Source: Aeromicrobium wangtongii | GTDB taxonomy: Bacteria; Actinomycetota; Actinomycetes; Propionibacteriales; Nocardioidaceae | Assembly (NCBI RefSeq): GCF_024584515.1 | Contig: NZ_CP102173.1 | Coordinates: forward strand, 3,100,001 to 3,164,000 | Direction of reading: 5' to 3' | Length of the DNA: 64,000 nt | Shown here: positions 43,272-51,238 of the stretch, piece by piece | Numbering within the stretch: the first letter of the stretch is position 1 | Layout: each line of letters opens with the position of its first letter | The notes under the pieces: model-generated | What the model saw: the letters and a program-made list of their open reading frames with translations, nothing else | Database searches by the model: none | Told to the model about the DNA's origin: nothing | Translations under genes and position numbers: made by a program

Positions 43272-44843
43272 TCACTTCCTCCCTGGTGGCTTGCCCTTCC
43301 CCTTCGGGGCGTGGGCCTTGCCGGCCGGAGCCTTCGCGGCCGGACCCTTCTTCGCCGCCGCCCGCTTGCTCGCTGCGCCCCCGGTCGAGGTCGAGCTCGC
43401 CGAACCCTGCGACGCGGTCCGGGCGGGAGCCACCGCGACCGTCAGCGTGACGGACGATCCGTACGCCAGCCGACCGGAGCGATCCAGGCCCAGGACCGTG
43501 CCCGGCTCGGCGCTGCCCGCGATGTCCTGACGGACCACCTCGAAGCCCTGCTCGGCCAGTGCGTCGGCGGCCTTGGTGTACGTCGTCCCGATGACGTCAT
43601 CGGCCGAGAGCATGACCCGGCCCGACGCGACCGAGAGCTCCACCCGCTCGTCGCGCGACCCGGGCCGACCGCTGTCCGGTGACTGGTCGACGACCTGCCC
43701 GGCGGGGACGTCGCCGGCATCGACCGAGGTGGAACCCACGGCCAGGCCCGCGTCCCGGATACGGGCAGTCGCGTCGTCAACGTTCATCCCGACCACGTCG
43801 GGGACCATCGCCTTGTTCGGGTCCGGCCGCATCGACTGGACGCCGAGGAGGGCCAGGCAGACCACGAAGATGCCGATCCCGGCGTAGGCCTTGGCCGGGC
43901 GTCGGGTGCGGACTCCCGCAGCGGGGGCCACCGCACGCCCCGGCAGCGCAGTCACCGCCGGAGTGGTCTCGGTCAGCTGGACGTCCGGGGCGGTCCACTC
44001 GAAGGTCGCCGGCAGCTCGATCGCGCCCGCCGCGCCGATCGCGGCCGCCTGCAGGGCGACCGCCGCGGCGCTGGTCGGCCGGTCGGCAGGATTCCTGGCC
44101 GTCAGCGAGCCGACCAGGTCGGCGACCTCCTGCGGCACCCGGCCACCCAGGTCGGGAGCGTCCTCGTTCAGGTGGGCCACGGCCGTGGCGACCTGGGACT
44201 CACGGCGGAACGGGGACGTGCCGGTGAGGCAGTGGTGGGCGACGACGCCGAGGGCGTACAGATCCGATGCCGGTGTCGCGGAGCGCCCGGCGGCCTGCTC
44301 CGGGCTCATGTAGTCGGCCGTTCCGACCAGGACCCCGGTGCTGGTGAGCGGATCGCTCGTCGCCGAGCGGGCGATCCCGAAGTCCACCAGCACGGTCCGG
44401 CCGGCCGGGGTCAGCATGATGTTGGCCGGTTTCAGGTCCCGATGGACGATTCCCGCATCGTGGGCGGCCTGCAGCCCCTCGGCGACCTGCACGACGACGG
44501 ACATCACCTGATCGGTCGGCAGCGGTCCGTGCTCGCCCAAGAGCTGGGCCAGCGACCGCCCCTCGATCATCTCCATGACGATGAAGGTGGGGCTCCCGCT
44601 CGAAGGCGCGCCCTCGTGGAAGTCGAAGACCCGGGCGACCCCGGGATGGTTGATGGACGCGGCGAGGCTCGCCTCGCTGCGCATCCTGGCCCGGGCCGTG
44701 CCGTCGGCCAAGGCGTCACCGCGCAGGATCTTGACGGCCACCGTCCGGCCCAGACGTAGATCCGTCGCTCGGTGGACGGCTCCCATCCCACCGGAGCCGA
44801 CGACATCCCCCAGCTCGTACCGGTCGTTCAGGACCTCGCTCAC
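43272..44843 (-). CDS. PASTA-domain serine/threonine protein kinase
   Basis: A 523-residue membrane kinase. Kinase domain about 8-265: VGSGGMGAVHRA P-loop, catalytic HRDLKPANIM, DFGIAR, and GTADYMSPEQAAG activation region. One membrane helix at about 345-365. Two extracytoplasmic PASTA repeats (MVPDVVGMNVDDATARIRDAG and the following IGTTYTKAADALAEQG) sense peptidoglycan fragments in PknB-like kinases. A Lys/Ala/Pro-rich tail ends the protein. Start GTG 44843 with a GAGGA site. A SigB/SigF-like promoter lies 39 bp upstream. Confidence 0.92.
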   Translation of the reverse strand: MSEVLNDRYELGDVVGSGGMGAVHRATDLRLGRTVAVKILRGDALADGTARARMRSEASLAASINHPGVARVFDFHEGAPSSGSPTFIVMEMIEGRSLAQLLGEHGPLPTDQVMSVVVQVAEGLQAAHDAGIVHRDLKPANIMLTPAGRTVLVDFGIARSATSDPLTSTGVLVGTADYMSPEQAAGRSATPASDLYALGVVAHHCLTGTSPFRRESQVATAVAHLNEDAPDLGGRVPQEVADLVGSLTARNPADRPTSAAAVALQAAAIGAAGAIELPATFEWTAPDVQLTETTPAVTALPGRAVAPAAGVRTRRPAKAYAGIGIFVVCLALLGVQSMRPDPNKAMVPDVVGMNVDDATARIRDAGLAVGSTSVDAGDVPAGQVVDQSPDSGRPGSRDERVELSVASGRVMLSADDVIGTTYTKAADALAEQGFEVVRQDIAGSAEPGTVLGLDRSGRLAYGSSVTLTVAVAPARTASQGSASSTSTGGAASKRAAAKKGPAAKAPAGKAHAPKGKGKPPGRK

Positions 44844-44881
44844 CTGTTCTGGTCCTCTCTTCCGCGCATGCCCTCCTGAAG

Positions 44882-44906
44882 TACCCGCCTCGGGGCGGTG
44901 GCAAAC
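44882..44906 (-). promoter_or_regulatory. SigB/SigF-like promoter of the PASTA kinase gene
   Basis: The minus strand reads GTTT-N16-GGGTA (44906-44882), 39 bp upstream of the kinase start. Good match in both elements and spacing. Confidence 0.6.
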
Positions 44907-44923
44907 CTGCCCGGGACGCAGGA

Positions 44924-44952
44924 GTGGGCGGCCCCGTGACGGGACCGCCCAC
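44924..44952 (-). terminator. Terminator hairpin after the solute-binding protein gene
   Basis: GTGGGCGG/CCGCCCAC arms with an inner CCCGT/ACGGG stem form a strong hairpin 18 bp past the stop at 44971, isolating it from the kinase gene. Confidence 0.7.
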
Positions 44953-44970
44953 CTCATGACCGCAGCGGAC

Positions 44971-46581
44971 TCACTTGCGACTGAGCTCCTCGAACATCGT
45001 GCCGCCGGACGGCAGCGCCCGGAATCCCTTCAGCCCGGCCGAGATCCCGGCCAGGTCGGGGACCTCGACCAGCGAGATGATGGGCTCCTGCTCGGCCAGG
45101 ACGTCCAGCGCTGATGCCAGGACGCCGGTGCGCTCGTCGCCGGTGGGCAGCTTCAGCGCCTTGATGACCAAGTCGTCCAGCTCGGCGTTGGCGAACCCGC
45201 TCTTGTTCAGCGCAGACTTGCTGTAGCTGTACAGGAACAGCGAGAACCCGGCATCGGGCTGCGAGGGGCGGTCGCTGTAGAGGTAGGACTCGTACTTCTG
45301 CTTGGAGACTCCCTCCTCGAAGTCCGCCGCGGACGGCACGGCCTTCAGCGAGACGTTGACGCCGACCTTCTTCAGGTCGGTCTGGATCAGCCGCGCGAGG
45401 TTCTCCGCGTACGGTCCCGGACGCTCTGTGGCGTAGCTCAGCTCCATGTCGAATCCGTCGGCGTACCCGGCGGCGGCGAGCTCCTTCTTGGCCAGTGCCA
45501 CGTCGTACTCACCCATGGCCGGCTGGTCGGCGGCCAACGTCGAGGAGATCGGGGACAGGGCCGGGGCCGCGTAGCCCTGGTAGATCGCGCCGACGATCGC
45601 CTCGCGATCGATCGCGTGGCTCAGGGCGCGGCGCACCTCGGGCTTGGCCAAGATCTCGTTCTTGGTCGAGATCGACAGGTTGTGGCGGTTGGAGTCGGCC
45701 TGCTCGGACACGTTGGCGCTGGTGCTGTCCTCGATCTTCTTCAGCTGGTCGATCGGCGGCTCGGAGGCGATGTCGGCCTCGCCCGAGATCAGCAGCTGCG
45801 CCCGGGACGAGCCGTCCGGCACGGCCTTCATCACGATGTTCTCGAAGTAGGGCGTCTTGTCGAAGTAGTTGGGGTTGCGCTTGAGCCGCAGCTCCGTGTC
45901 CGGCTTCAGCGTGTCGACCTGGTACGGCCCGAAGCCGGCCGAGTTCTGCGCCAGCCACGCGCCGGCCCATTTGTCGTCCTCGGTCGCGTGCTTCTTGACC
46001 TCGGTCGAGTCCAGGATGCCGACGATGGGATAGGCCAGCACCGACATCGCCAGCGCGGACGGTGCCGTCAGGTTGTAGTGGATCGTGTAGTCGTCGACCT
46101 TCTCGACCGGCTTGTCGACGTCGACGTTGGCGGTCGCGAGCAGGACACCGGCCTGCAGGCTGGCGGGGTTGGAGTACATGCGCTCGAAGGAGTAGACGAC
46201 GTCGTCGGCCGTCATCTCGTTGCCGGCCGGACTCTTGACGCCCTGACGCAGCTTGATTGTGTACTGCGTACCCGCCTCGTTGACCTCCCACGACTCGGCC
46301 AGCGAGGGCTTCAGGTCGTCCACGCCGACGATCTGGTCCTCGGGAACGCTGGTGTCGTACTCCACCAGGGTCGCCAGGAAGGCATCGGTCGCGTAGACCC
46401 AGGTCAGGCCCGTGAACACGTTGGGGTCCAGCTGGCTGGGCGTCGTCGTCCAGGCCACCGTCAAGGTCTTGGACCCCGAACCTGACGAGTCCGAGCCGGC
46501 GTTCGAGCTGCAGCCCGCGGCAGCCAGGATCGCCACGGCCGTGGCGGCGATCCCGAGGCGACGAAGAGTTCCTCTGCGCAT
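44971..46581 (-). CDS. ABC transporter solute-binding lipoprotein (SBP family 5)
   Basis: A 536-residue extracytoplasmic binding lipoprotein of the oligopeptide/nickel/dipeptide class. Lipobox AAGC with Cys24. Family signatures include AESWEVNEAGTQYTIKLRQGV and the GFGPYQVD region. ATG 46581 is chosen over one ten codons upstream because the basic MRRGTLRRLG signal start follows. No permease or ATPase gene is adjacent, so it must work with a transporter elsewhere or be an orphan receptor. It is divergent from the amidase operon, which suggests uptake of an amide or peptide-like substrate. Confidence 0.88.
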   Translation of the reverse strand: MRRGTLRRLGIAATAVAILAAAGCSSNAGSDSSGSGSKTLTVAWTTTPSQLDPNVFTGLTWVYATDAFLATLVEYDTSVPEDQIVGVDDLKPSLAESWEVNEAGTQYTIKLRQGVKSPAGNEMTADDVVYSFERMYSNPASLQAGVLLATANVDVDKPVEKVDDYTIHYNLTAPSALAMSVLAYPIVGILDSTEVKKHATEDDKWAGAWLAQNSAGFGPYQVDTLKPDTELRLKRNPNYFDKTPYFENIVMKAVPDGSSRAQLLISGEADIASEPPIDQLKKIEDSTSANVSEQADSNRHNLSISTKNEILAKPEVRRALSHAIDREAIVGAIYQGYAAPALSPISSTLAADQPAMGEYDVALAKKELAAAGYADGFDMELSYATERPGPYAENLARLIQTDLKKVGVNVSLKAVPSAADFEEGVSKQKYESYLYSDRPSQPDAGFSLFLYSYSKSALNKSGFANAELDDLVIKALKLPTGDERTGVLASALDVLAEQEPIISLVEVPDLAGISAGLKGFRALPSGGTMFEELSRK

Positions 46582-46720
46582 GTCTTCTCCAAATATCTCT
46601 GCCAACCCCATGTCGGCAATAGGTCAGACAATAGGTCGCGCTCGTATCAAGAGACAGTGTTTGGGACAAAATTGTGTAATTTGTTTCACACCGAAGGCGA
46701 AAGGTGTAACACTCAGACCT
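46582..46720. promoter_or_regulatory. Divergent promoter region with GntR-type operator candidate
   Basis: This AT-richer 139-bp region separates the binding-protein and amidase genes. TTGTCTGACC (minus strand, 46631-46622) resembles the TTGTCnGACnT site at 61215, a FadR-type GntR pattern. A direct repeat CAATAGGTC flanks it. A partial palindrome TGTGTAATTTGTTTCACA lies near 46670-46690 on the amidase side. Confidence 0.4.
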
Positions 46721-48085
46721 ATGCAGGCGCCGCACACCATCACGTCCGCCCTCGCCGATCTCGAGGCCGGACGCACCACGTCCGTGAGTCTCGTGCAGGC
46801 CTGCCTGGACCGGGCCGATGCCCTCGACGATCGGCTGGGCGTCTTCCTGCATCGCGACCGCGACCAGGCCCTCGCGGCGGCCCGTGCCAGCGACGCCCTC
46901 CGGGCGGCGGGGCACATGCCCCGGCCGCTGGAAGGCATCCCGCTGGGCATCAAGGACATCATCCTCACCGCCGACGCCCCCACCACGGGGCAGAGCGCCA
47001 CCCGCGACCCGGTCCCGACAGGGGACGCCCCGGTCGTCGCGCGGCTGCGCGCCGCCGGCGCGGTCATGATGGGCAAGACCAGCACGATGGAGTTCGCGCT
47101 GGGGTTCAGCGATCCCGAGAAGCCCTTCCCGACCCCCGCCAATCCCTGGGACACCGATCGGTGGACCGGCGGCTCGAGCTCGGGCACCGGGTCAGGCATC
47201 CAGGCCGGGATGTTCCTCGGCGGCCTCGGCACCGACACCGCCGGATCGATCCGGATGCCGGCCGCATGGTGCGGCGTGAGCGGGCACAAGCCGACCTACG
47301 GGCTGGTCCCGCGCACCGGCGTCCTTCCGCTGGCCTGGTCGCTGGACCACGTCGGGCCGCTCGCCCGCACGGCCGAGGACTGCGCGCGGATCCTGGCGGT
47401 GCTGGCCGGGCCCGACGACCGCGACCGCTCAGTGCGGCCCGCAGCGACCTTCGACCTCGACGAGGTGCGGCTCGCGACCCGTGGCCTGCGCATCGGCCTG
47501 GCCCGCGACCCGATGGCCCGCTCGACGGACGCGGTGCAGGAGCTCGTCCGCGAGGCCGCGGACACCTTCGCAGCGGCGGGCGCCGTCGTCAGCGAGGTGA
47601 GCCTCCCGGCCTACGACGAGGTCAACGACTCGGTCATGCTGGGCCTCGCGGCCGAGGCGTTGGACTACCACCACGACGAGGTCATCGGCCGCTGGCACGA
47701 CTTCGGGCGTCCCACGCGCTCCGCGCTGCTGACCGGCGCCCTGCTCAGCGGGCCCGACTACGTCCGCACGCTGCGGGTGCGCCGCCACGCGCAGCGGCAG
47801 ATGGCACGGCTGTTCGCCGACGTCGACCTGGTCATCGGGCCCACCGCGACACAGCCGGCGCCCGCGCTGGACCATCTCGACTTCGCGGAGGTCGTCGGGA
47901 TGCTGCAGACCCACTACTGGGACGGCACTGGGCATCCTGCACTGTCGGTCCCGATGGGTCAGGTCGACGGGCTGCCCGTCGGCCTGCAGATCATCGGACG
48001 CCCCTTCGAGGACGCCACGGTGCTCGACGCCGGCCGCCGCTGGCAGCAGCTGACCTCCCATCACGAGAAGGTGGCCCCTCTGTGA
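46721..48085 (+). CDS. Amidase signature family enzyme (AtzE-like)
   Basis: A 454-residue amidase signature hydrolase. The Ser-cisSer-Lys triad is visible: Lys78 (GIPLGIKDI), cis-Ser152 (GGSSSGTGSG) and Ser176 (TDTAGSIRMP). It hydrolyses an amide to a carboxylate and ammonia or amine. The small gene that follows, coupled by GTGA, resembles AtzG, the GatC-like partner of 1-carboxybiuret hydrolase AtzE, which favours an AtzE-type rather than a GatA role. No signal peptide. The substrate is unknown. Confidence 0.88.
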   Translation: MQAPHTITSALADLEAGRTTSVSLVQACLDRADALDDRLGVFLHRDRDQALAAARASDALRAAGHMPRPLEGIPLGIKDIILTADAPTTGQSATRDPVPTGDAPVVARLRAAGAVMMGKTSTMEFALGFSDPEKPFPTPANPWDTDRWTGGSSSGTGSGIQAGMFLGGLGTDTAGSIRMPAAWCGVSGHKPTYGLVPRTGVLPLAWSLDHVGPLARTAEDCARILAVLAGPDDRDRSVRPAATFDLDEVRLATRGLRIGLARDPMARSTDAVQELVREAADTFAAAGAVVSEVSLPAYDEVNDSVMLGLAAEALDYHHDEVIGRWHDFGRPTRSALLTGALLSGPDYVRTLRVRRHAQRQMARLFADVDLVIGPTATQPAPALDHLDFAEVVGMLQTHYWDGTGHPALSVPMGQVDGLPVGLQIIGRPFEDATVLDAGRRWQQLTSHHEKVAPL

Positions 48086-48279
48086 GCTCCTCCCCCGCCC
48101 CGACGCCCGATCACGCCACGACCGTCCGCGCCATGATCGCAGCCGCCGGGCTGACCCCCGATCCCGCCGAGATCGACGCCGCGATCGCCGGATACGCCTC
48201 GCTGCGCGCCTCGGTCGACCGGCTCCATGCGCTCGACCTGGACCACGAGGAGGATCTCGTGGTCTCCTTCGAGGCCTGA
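48082..48279 (+). CDS. AtzG-like (DUF4089) small amidase subunit
   Basis: A 65-residue acidic helical protein starting at a GTGA overlap with the amidase stop. The core MIAAAGLTPDPAEIDAAIAGY and the ending LDHEEDLVVSFEA resemble DUF4089/AtzG proteins, which wrap around AtzE amidases as GatC does around GatA. Assignment rests on length, coupling and the E-x-x-VVSF-type ending. Confidence 0.7.
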   Translation: MSSSPAPTPDHATTVRAMIAAAGLTPDPAEIDAAIAGYASLRASVDRLHALDLDHEEDLVVSFEA

Positions 48280-48329
48280 CCCGTCCCGCACCCCGTCCCC
48301 GCACGACCGACCGACACACAGGAGCCACC

Positions 48330-48935
48330 ATGACCCTCACCCGCGACGCCAGCGCACTGCTCGTCATCGACATGCAGAACGGATTCCTCGACCCCAAGGG
48401 GTCCATGGCCGCGATCGGGATGCCGACCGACCAGCTGCAGCCCTCCATCGAGGGCACCCAGCGGCTGATCGAGGCCGCACGTGCGGCGGGCGTGCCGGTC
48501 ATCTTCACCCGCTACCAGTACATGGCCGGCTACGCGGACGGCGGCATCCTGCCCAATGAGCTGGTCCCCGCGATGCGCGACGCGGACGCCCTGCTGGCCG
48601 GGTCGTGGGACGCCGACGTCGCCGATGCCGTGGCGCCCCTCGACGGCGAGGTGATCATCGACAAGGCCCGCCCGAGCTCGTTCTACGGCACGCAGCTGGA
48701 GCCCGTCCTGACCGGCCTCGGCGTGCGCAACCTGGTGCTGTGCGGTGTCACGACCAACATCTGCGTCGAGACCACGGCCCGCGACGCCGGCCAGCGCGAC
48801 TACCGCGTCCACGTGGTGGCCGATGCGTGCGCCGAGTTCGAGCAGGCACGTCACGACCACGCGCTGAACACGATCGGCTTCACCTTCGGCTGGGTCAACA
48901 CGGTCGACGAGGTCGTCCAGGCCTGGCGCCCCTGA
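48330..48935 (+). CDS. Isochorismatase-family cysteine hydrolase
   Basis: A 201-residue cysteine hydrolase. The triad Asp14 (VIDMQNGF), Lys112 (IDKARPSSF) and Cys145 (VTTNICVETTARDA) is intact. Family members hydrolyse biuret, nicotinamide, N-carbamoyl compounds or other amides. It lies 50 bp after the AtzG-like gene, so amidase, AtzG-like and this enzyme probably form one amide-degrading operon, similar in parts to biuret degradation (BiuH plus AtzEG). No permease or ring hydrolase is seen here. Confidence 0.87.
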   Translation: MTLTRDASALLVIDMQNGFLDPKGSMAAIGMPTDQLQPSIEGTQRLIEAARAAGVPVIFTRYQYMAGYADGGILPNELVPAMRDADALLAGSWDADVADAVAPLDGEVIIDKARPSSFYGTQLEPVLTGLGVRNLVLCGVTTNICVETTARDAGQRDYRVHVVADACAEFEQARHDHALNTIGFTFGWVNTVDEVVQAWRP

Positions 48936-48941
48936 CGCCGA

Positions 48942-49025
48942 CGAGTCACGGAGTTCCGCTCACGAGTCACTGAGGGCACGCACAACGAAGAAGTGAGTGG
49001 CTCCTGGCCGGAACTCCGTGACTCG
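48942..49025. terminator. Long inverted repeat between convergent operons
   Basis: A 17-bp perfect inverted repeat (48942-48958 with 49009-49025) encloses a 50-nt loop between two convergent transcripts. It could act as a bidirectional terminator. No T-tract is seen on either side. Confidence 0.5.
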
Positions 49026-49071
49026 CGAGCGGATCTCTGTGACTCGCGAGCGGAACTGCGTGACTCGCGAG
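49009..49071. repeat. 21-bp imperfect tandem repeats
   Basis: Three consecutive 21-bp units (49009-49029, 49030-49050, 49051-49071), each ending TGACTCGCGAG and starting CGGA, differ at three positions or fewer; a fourth partial unit begins at 49072. The first unit contains one arm of the adjacent inverted repeat. Not coding. Confidence 0.85.
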
Positions 49072-49093
49072 CGGATGTGCTGGCTGGGGCGGG

Positions 49094-49822
49094 TCAGCGG
49101 GACCAGACGATGCGGCGGGTCTGGCGTACCTGGGCGATGAACGAGCCGGACCGGTCGTAGAGCCGGGACTCCTCGACGCAGAACTCAGCCGTGGCCCACA
49201 TCGTGCTCTGGGTGACGTAGTGCCAGCCGTGGCGGTCGAACTCGCCGCCGGGCGCGAAGTGGATCGTGAAGTCGACCGTCGGGACGTAGACCGGCGGCGG
49301 GTCGGTGAAGAACAGCCCCGGTGGCTGGGCGTCCAGGAAGATTGCCGCCAGACCGTACCGGCCCAGCTCAGGCGCCTGCTGGACCGACTCGTCGAAGCGG
49401 ATCCAGGCGCGGGTCGTCCCCCGCCGCACGTGCGCGGGGTCGTCGATCAACCGGTGGTCCAGGAAGCTCTCGTACGGCATCGCCGAGGCGAAGCGGTACG
49501 ACTCCAGGGACTCCGGCGCCGGCAGATCGGACAGGTCGATCGGGAAGTCCAGCAGTCGCTCGCCCTGCGCCCCGCCCAGCTTGCCGAAGGCCGTCAGGCG
49601 CGGATGCCCCTGCACGAGCTCGACCCCCACGGCCGCCGTCGAGCCACCGTGGTGCAGGACCTCCACACGCCAGTCGCTGTCGACGTCGCGCACGGCACCG
49701 GTGAACTGGATGCTGACGCTCATCGGCTCGAAGCCGTCGACGACCCGCACCGCCTCGACGACCCGGGCCAGGACGTAGCCGCCGTAGATGCCGTCGAGAC
49801 CGCGCCACACCCCGGGGAACAT
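49094..49822 (-). CDS. Acyl-CoA thioesterase family protein (double hotdog)
   Basis: A 242-residue TesB-like protein. The N-terminal hotdog shows GIYGGYVLARVVEAV and SVSIQFTGAV; the second shows PTVDFTIHFAPGG and a CVEESRLYDRSGSFIAQVRQTR ending typical of the family. It would hydrolyse an acyl-CoA to free acid and CoA. Last gene of the 14-gene catabolic operon, with a one-base TGATG overlap with the cupin gene. May relieve CoA trapping. Confidence 0.8.
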   Translation of the reverse strand: MFPGVWRGLDGIYGGYVLARVVEAVRVVDGFEPMSVSIQFTGAVRDVDSDWRVEVLHHGGSTAAVGVELVQGHPRLTAFGKLGGAQGERLLDFPIDLSDLPAPESLESYRFASAMPYESFLDHRLIDDPAHVRRGTTRAWIRFDESVQQAPELGRYGLAAIFLDAQPPGLFFTDPPPVYVPTVDFTIHFAPGGEFDRHGWHYVTQSTMWATAEFCVEESRLYDRSGSFIAQVRQTRRIVWSR

Positions 49823-50397
49823 CAGGCGATCGGCGTCCGGCGCAGGACCAGTCCGGAGCCGTCCGGCACCGGGTGCTCACCGTGCGACCACCGGGTCAGC
49901 CCCAGGTCGACCGTGTCGTCGTGCTCGGCCGCGGCCAGCGCACCGACGGACCAGCGTGCCTCGGAGGTCACCAGCAGGTCCGCTTCGAGCAGGGCGTCGA
50001 TGTGGATCGACTCGATCCCCTCGCCGACGGCGTCCTGGCCGAGCTCGTCCGCCTCCACGAAGGTGGCCGGGCCGCCGAACCACGCCAGCGCCGTGCAGCC
50101 CTCGGGGGCGATCATGCTGGTGCGCAGGAAGCCCGCCGGGATGTAGGTCAGGTCGCCGCGCGCGAAGGTGCGTCCCTCGATCTGCAGGTGGCCGTCCAGC
50201 ACCAGGAACTCCTCGGCACAGCGGTACCCACCGGGCGTGAGCCGCTCGAACCCCTCCGGGAAGCGGGTCAGGATCGCGAAGGTCGAACCGGCCGACGCCA
50301 GCGGCACGACCCGCAGACCCTGGTTGGCGCCGGGCATGGGCACCTCGCGCCAGGGCTGCTCGGCGGCGGTCAGGTCGAGGGTGGTCGGTCGGGGCAT
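49822..50397 (-). CDS. Cupin-domain protein
   Basis: A 191-residue small cupin. The barrel motifs are only partly canonical: FEGFERLTPGGYRCAEEFLVLDGHLQIEG and YIPAGFLRTSMIAPEG. The first motif has few His, so metal binding is uncertain. The ATG at 50397 follows the alpha/beta-hydrolase gene by 22 bp; a frame extending further upstream overlaps that gene and is ignored. Possibly a regulator-like or isomerase cupin of the pathway; role unknown. Confidence 0.65.
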   Translation of the reverse strand: MPRPTTLDLTAAEQPWREVPMPGANQGLRVVPLASAGSTFAILTRFPEGFERLTPGGYRCAEEFLVLDGHLQIEGRTFARGDLTYIPAGFLRTSMIAPEGCTALAWFGGPATFVEADELGQDAVGEGIESIHIDALLEADLLVTSEARWSVGALAAAEHDDTVDLGLTRWSHGEHPVPDGSGLVLRRTPIA

Positions 50398-50419
50398 GGG
50401 AGTCCTGCTTTCTGGGCAG

Positions 50420-51238
50420 CTACGGGGCGGGTGCGTCGAGGAAGTCCGCCACCAGCCGGGCCGCCTCCGAGGAGTGTGTGTCGAGGAAGCCATGCGTCCA
50501 GTCGGACGCATCGAACAGGGTCGCATTGCGCAGGTACGGCATGATCCGCGGCGTGTGCTGCCGCAGGTCGTCATCGGGGTTGATCACGAGCATCGGGACG
50601 TCGACCTGCCCTGCGGCTGCCACGACGTCATAGGCGAAGGCCGCCCGGTGTCCCCACCAGTGGCGCTCCCCGCCGGACAGGCGGGCGTGGAAGATGCGCG
50701 CCGCGTGCTCGACGGTGTTGACCGTCCCGACGCGGAAGAAGTCGACGAACCAGCGCCACCGCTCCAGCAGTCGGGTGCCGTCGGGCGTGAAGATCGGCGC
50801 CGTGTCGTAGAGCGCCCGGAAGTCGACCAGCTCCTCCTCGGTGAACAGGGGCAGCGACACGGCCACGACCCGGCGCACCAGATCGGGCCGCAGGCGGCTC
50901 AGCTCGAGCGCCGTGAACGATCCGGTGTGATAGCCCATCACGTCCACGGGAGCTGACAGGCCGAGCGCCTCGATCACCTGGGCCACGACCCGCGCGTAGT
51001 CGGCGATCTCGGGATGCGCCGGCAGCGGATCGGACGCACCGAAGCCCGGCGTGTCCATCGCGATGACCTGCCGGCTCTCGCCGATGTGCGCCATGAACTG
51101 CTCGTAGACCAACCCCGATGCGGGGCTCATGTGCAGGCACAGCAGCGGAGGTGTCGCGGCGTCCGCCGAGCCGGCCACCCGCAGGTGGACCTGCCCGTGC
51201 GGGACGTCGACGTAGCCGCGCCGGACCGCGACGGTCAC
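50420..51238 (-). CDS. Alpha/beta-hydrolase fold protein with atypical nucleophile elbow
   Basis: A 272-residue alpha/beta hydrolase: oxyanion-type LLCLHMSP, MDTPGFGASD, and a C-terminal WTHGFLDTHSSE holding the usual catalytic His. The elbow reads GYHTG (102-106), so the nucleophile position is His104 rather than Ser. A subset of alpha/beta hydrolases has non-Ser elbows; activity may be altered (lyase, esterase via another residue, or non-catalytic). GTGA overlap with the lyase gene upstream. Substrate unknown. Confidence 0.8.
   Translation of the reverse strand: MTVAVRRGYVDVPHGQVHLRVAGSADAATPPLLCLHMSPASGLVYEQFMAHIGESRQVIAMDTPGFGASDPLPAHPEIADYARVVAQVIEALGLSAPVDVMGYHTGSFTALELSRLRPDLVRRVVAVSLPLFTEEELVDFRALYDTAPIFTPDGTRLLERWRWFVDFFRVGTVNTVEHAARIFHARLSGGERHWWGHRAAFAYDVVAAAGQVDVPMLVINPDDDLRQHTPRIMPYLRNATLFDASDWTHGFLDTHSSEAARLVADFLDAPAP

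Noticed and set aside
49009..49080. CRISPR-like array
   Set aside because: The 21-bp units are directly adjacent with no spacers, and no cas genes are near.
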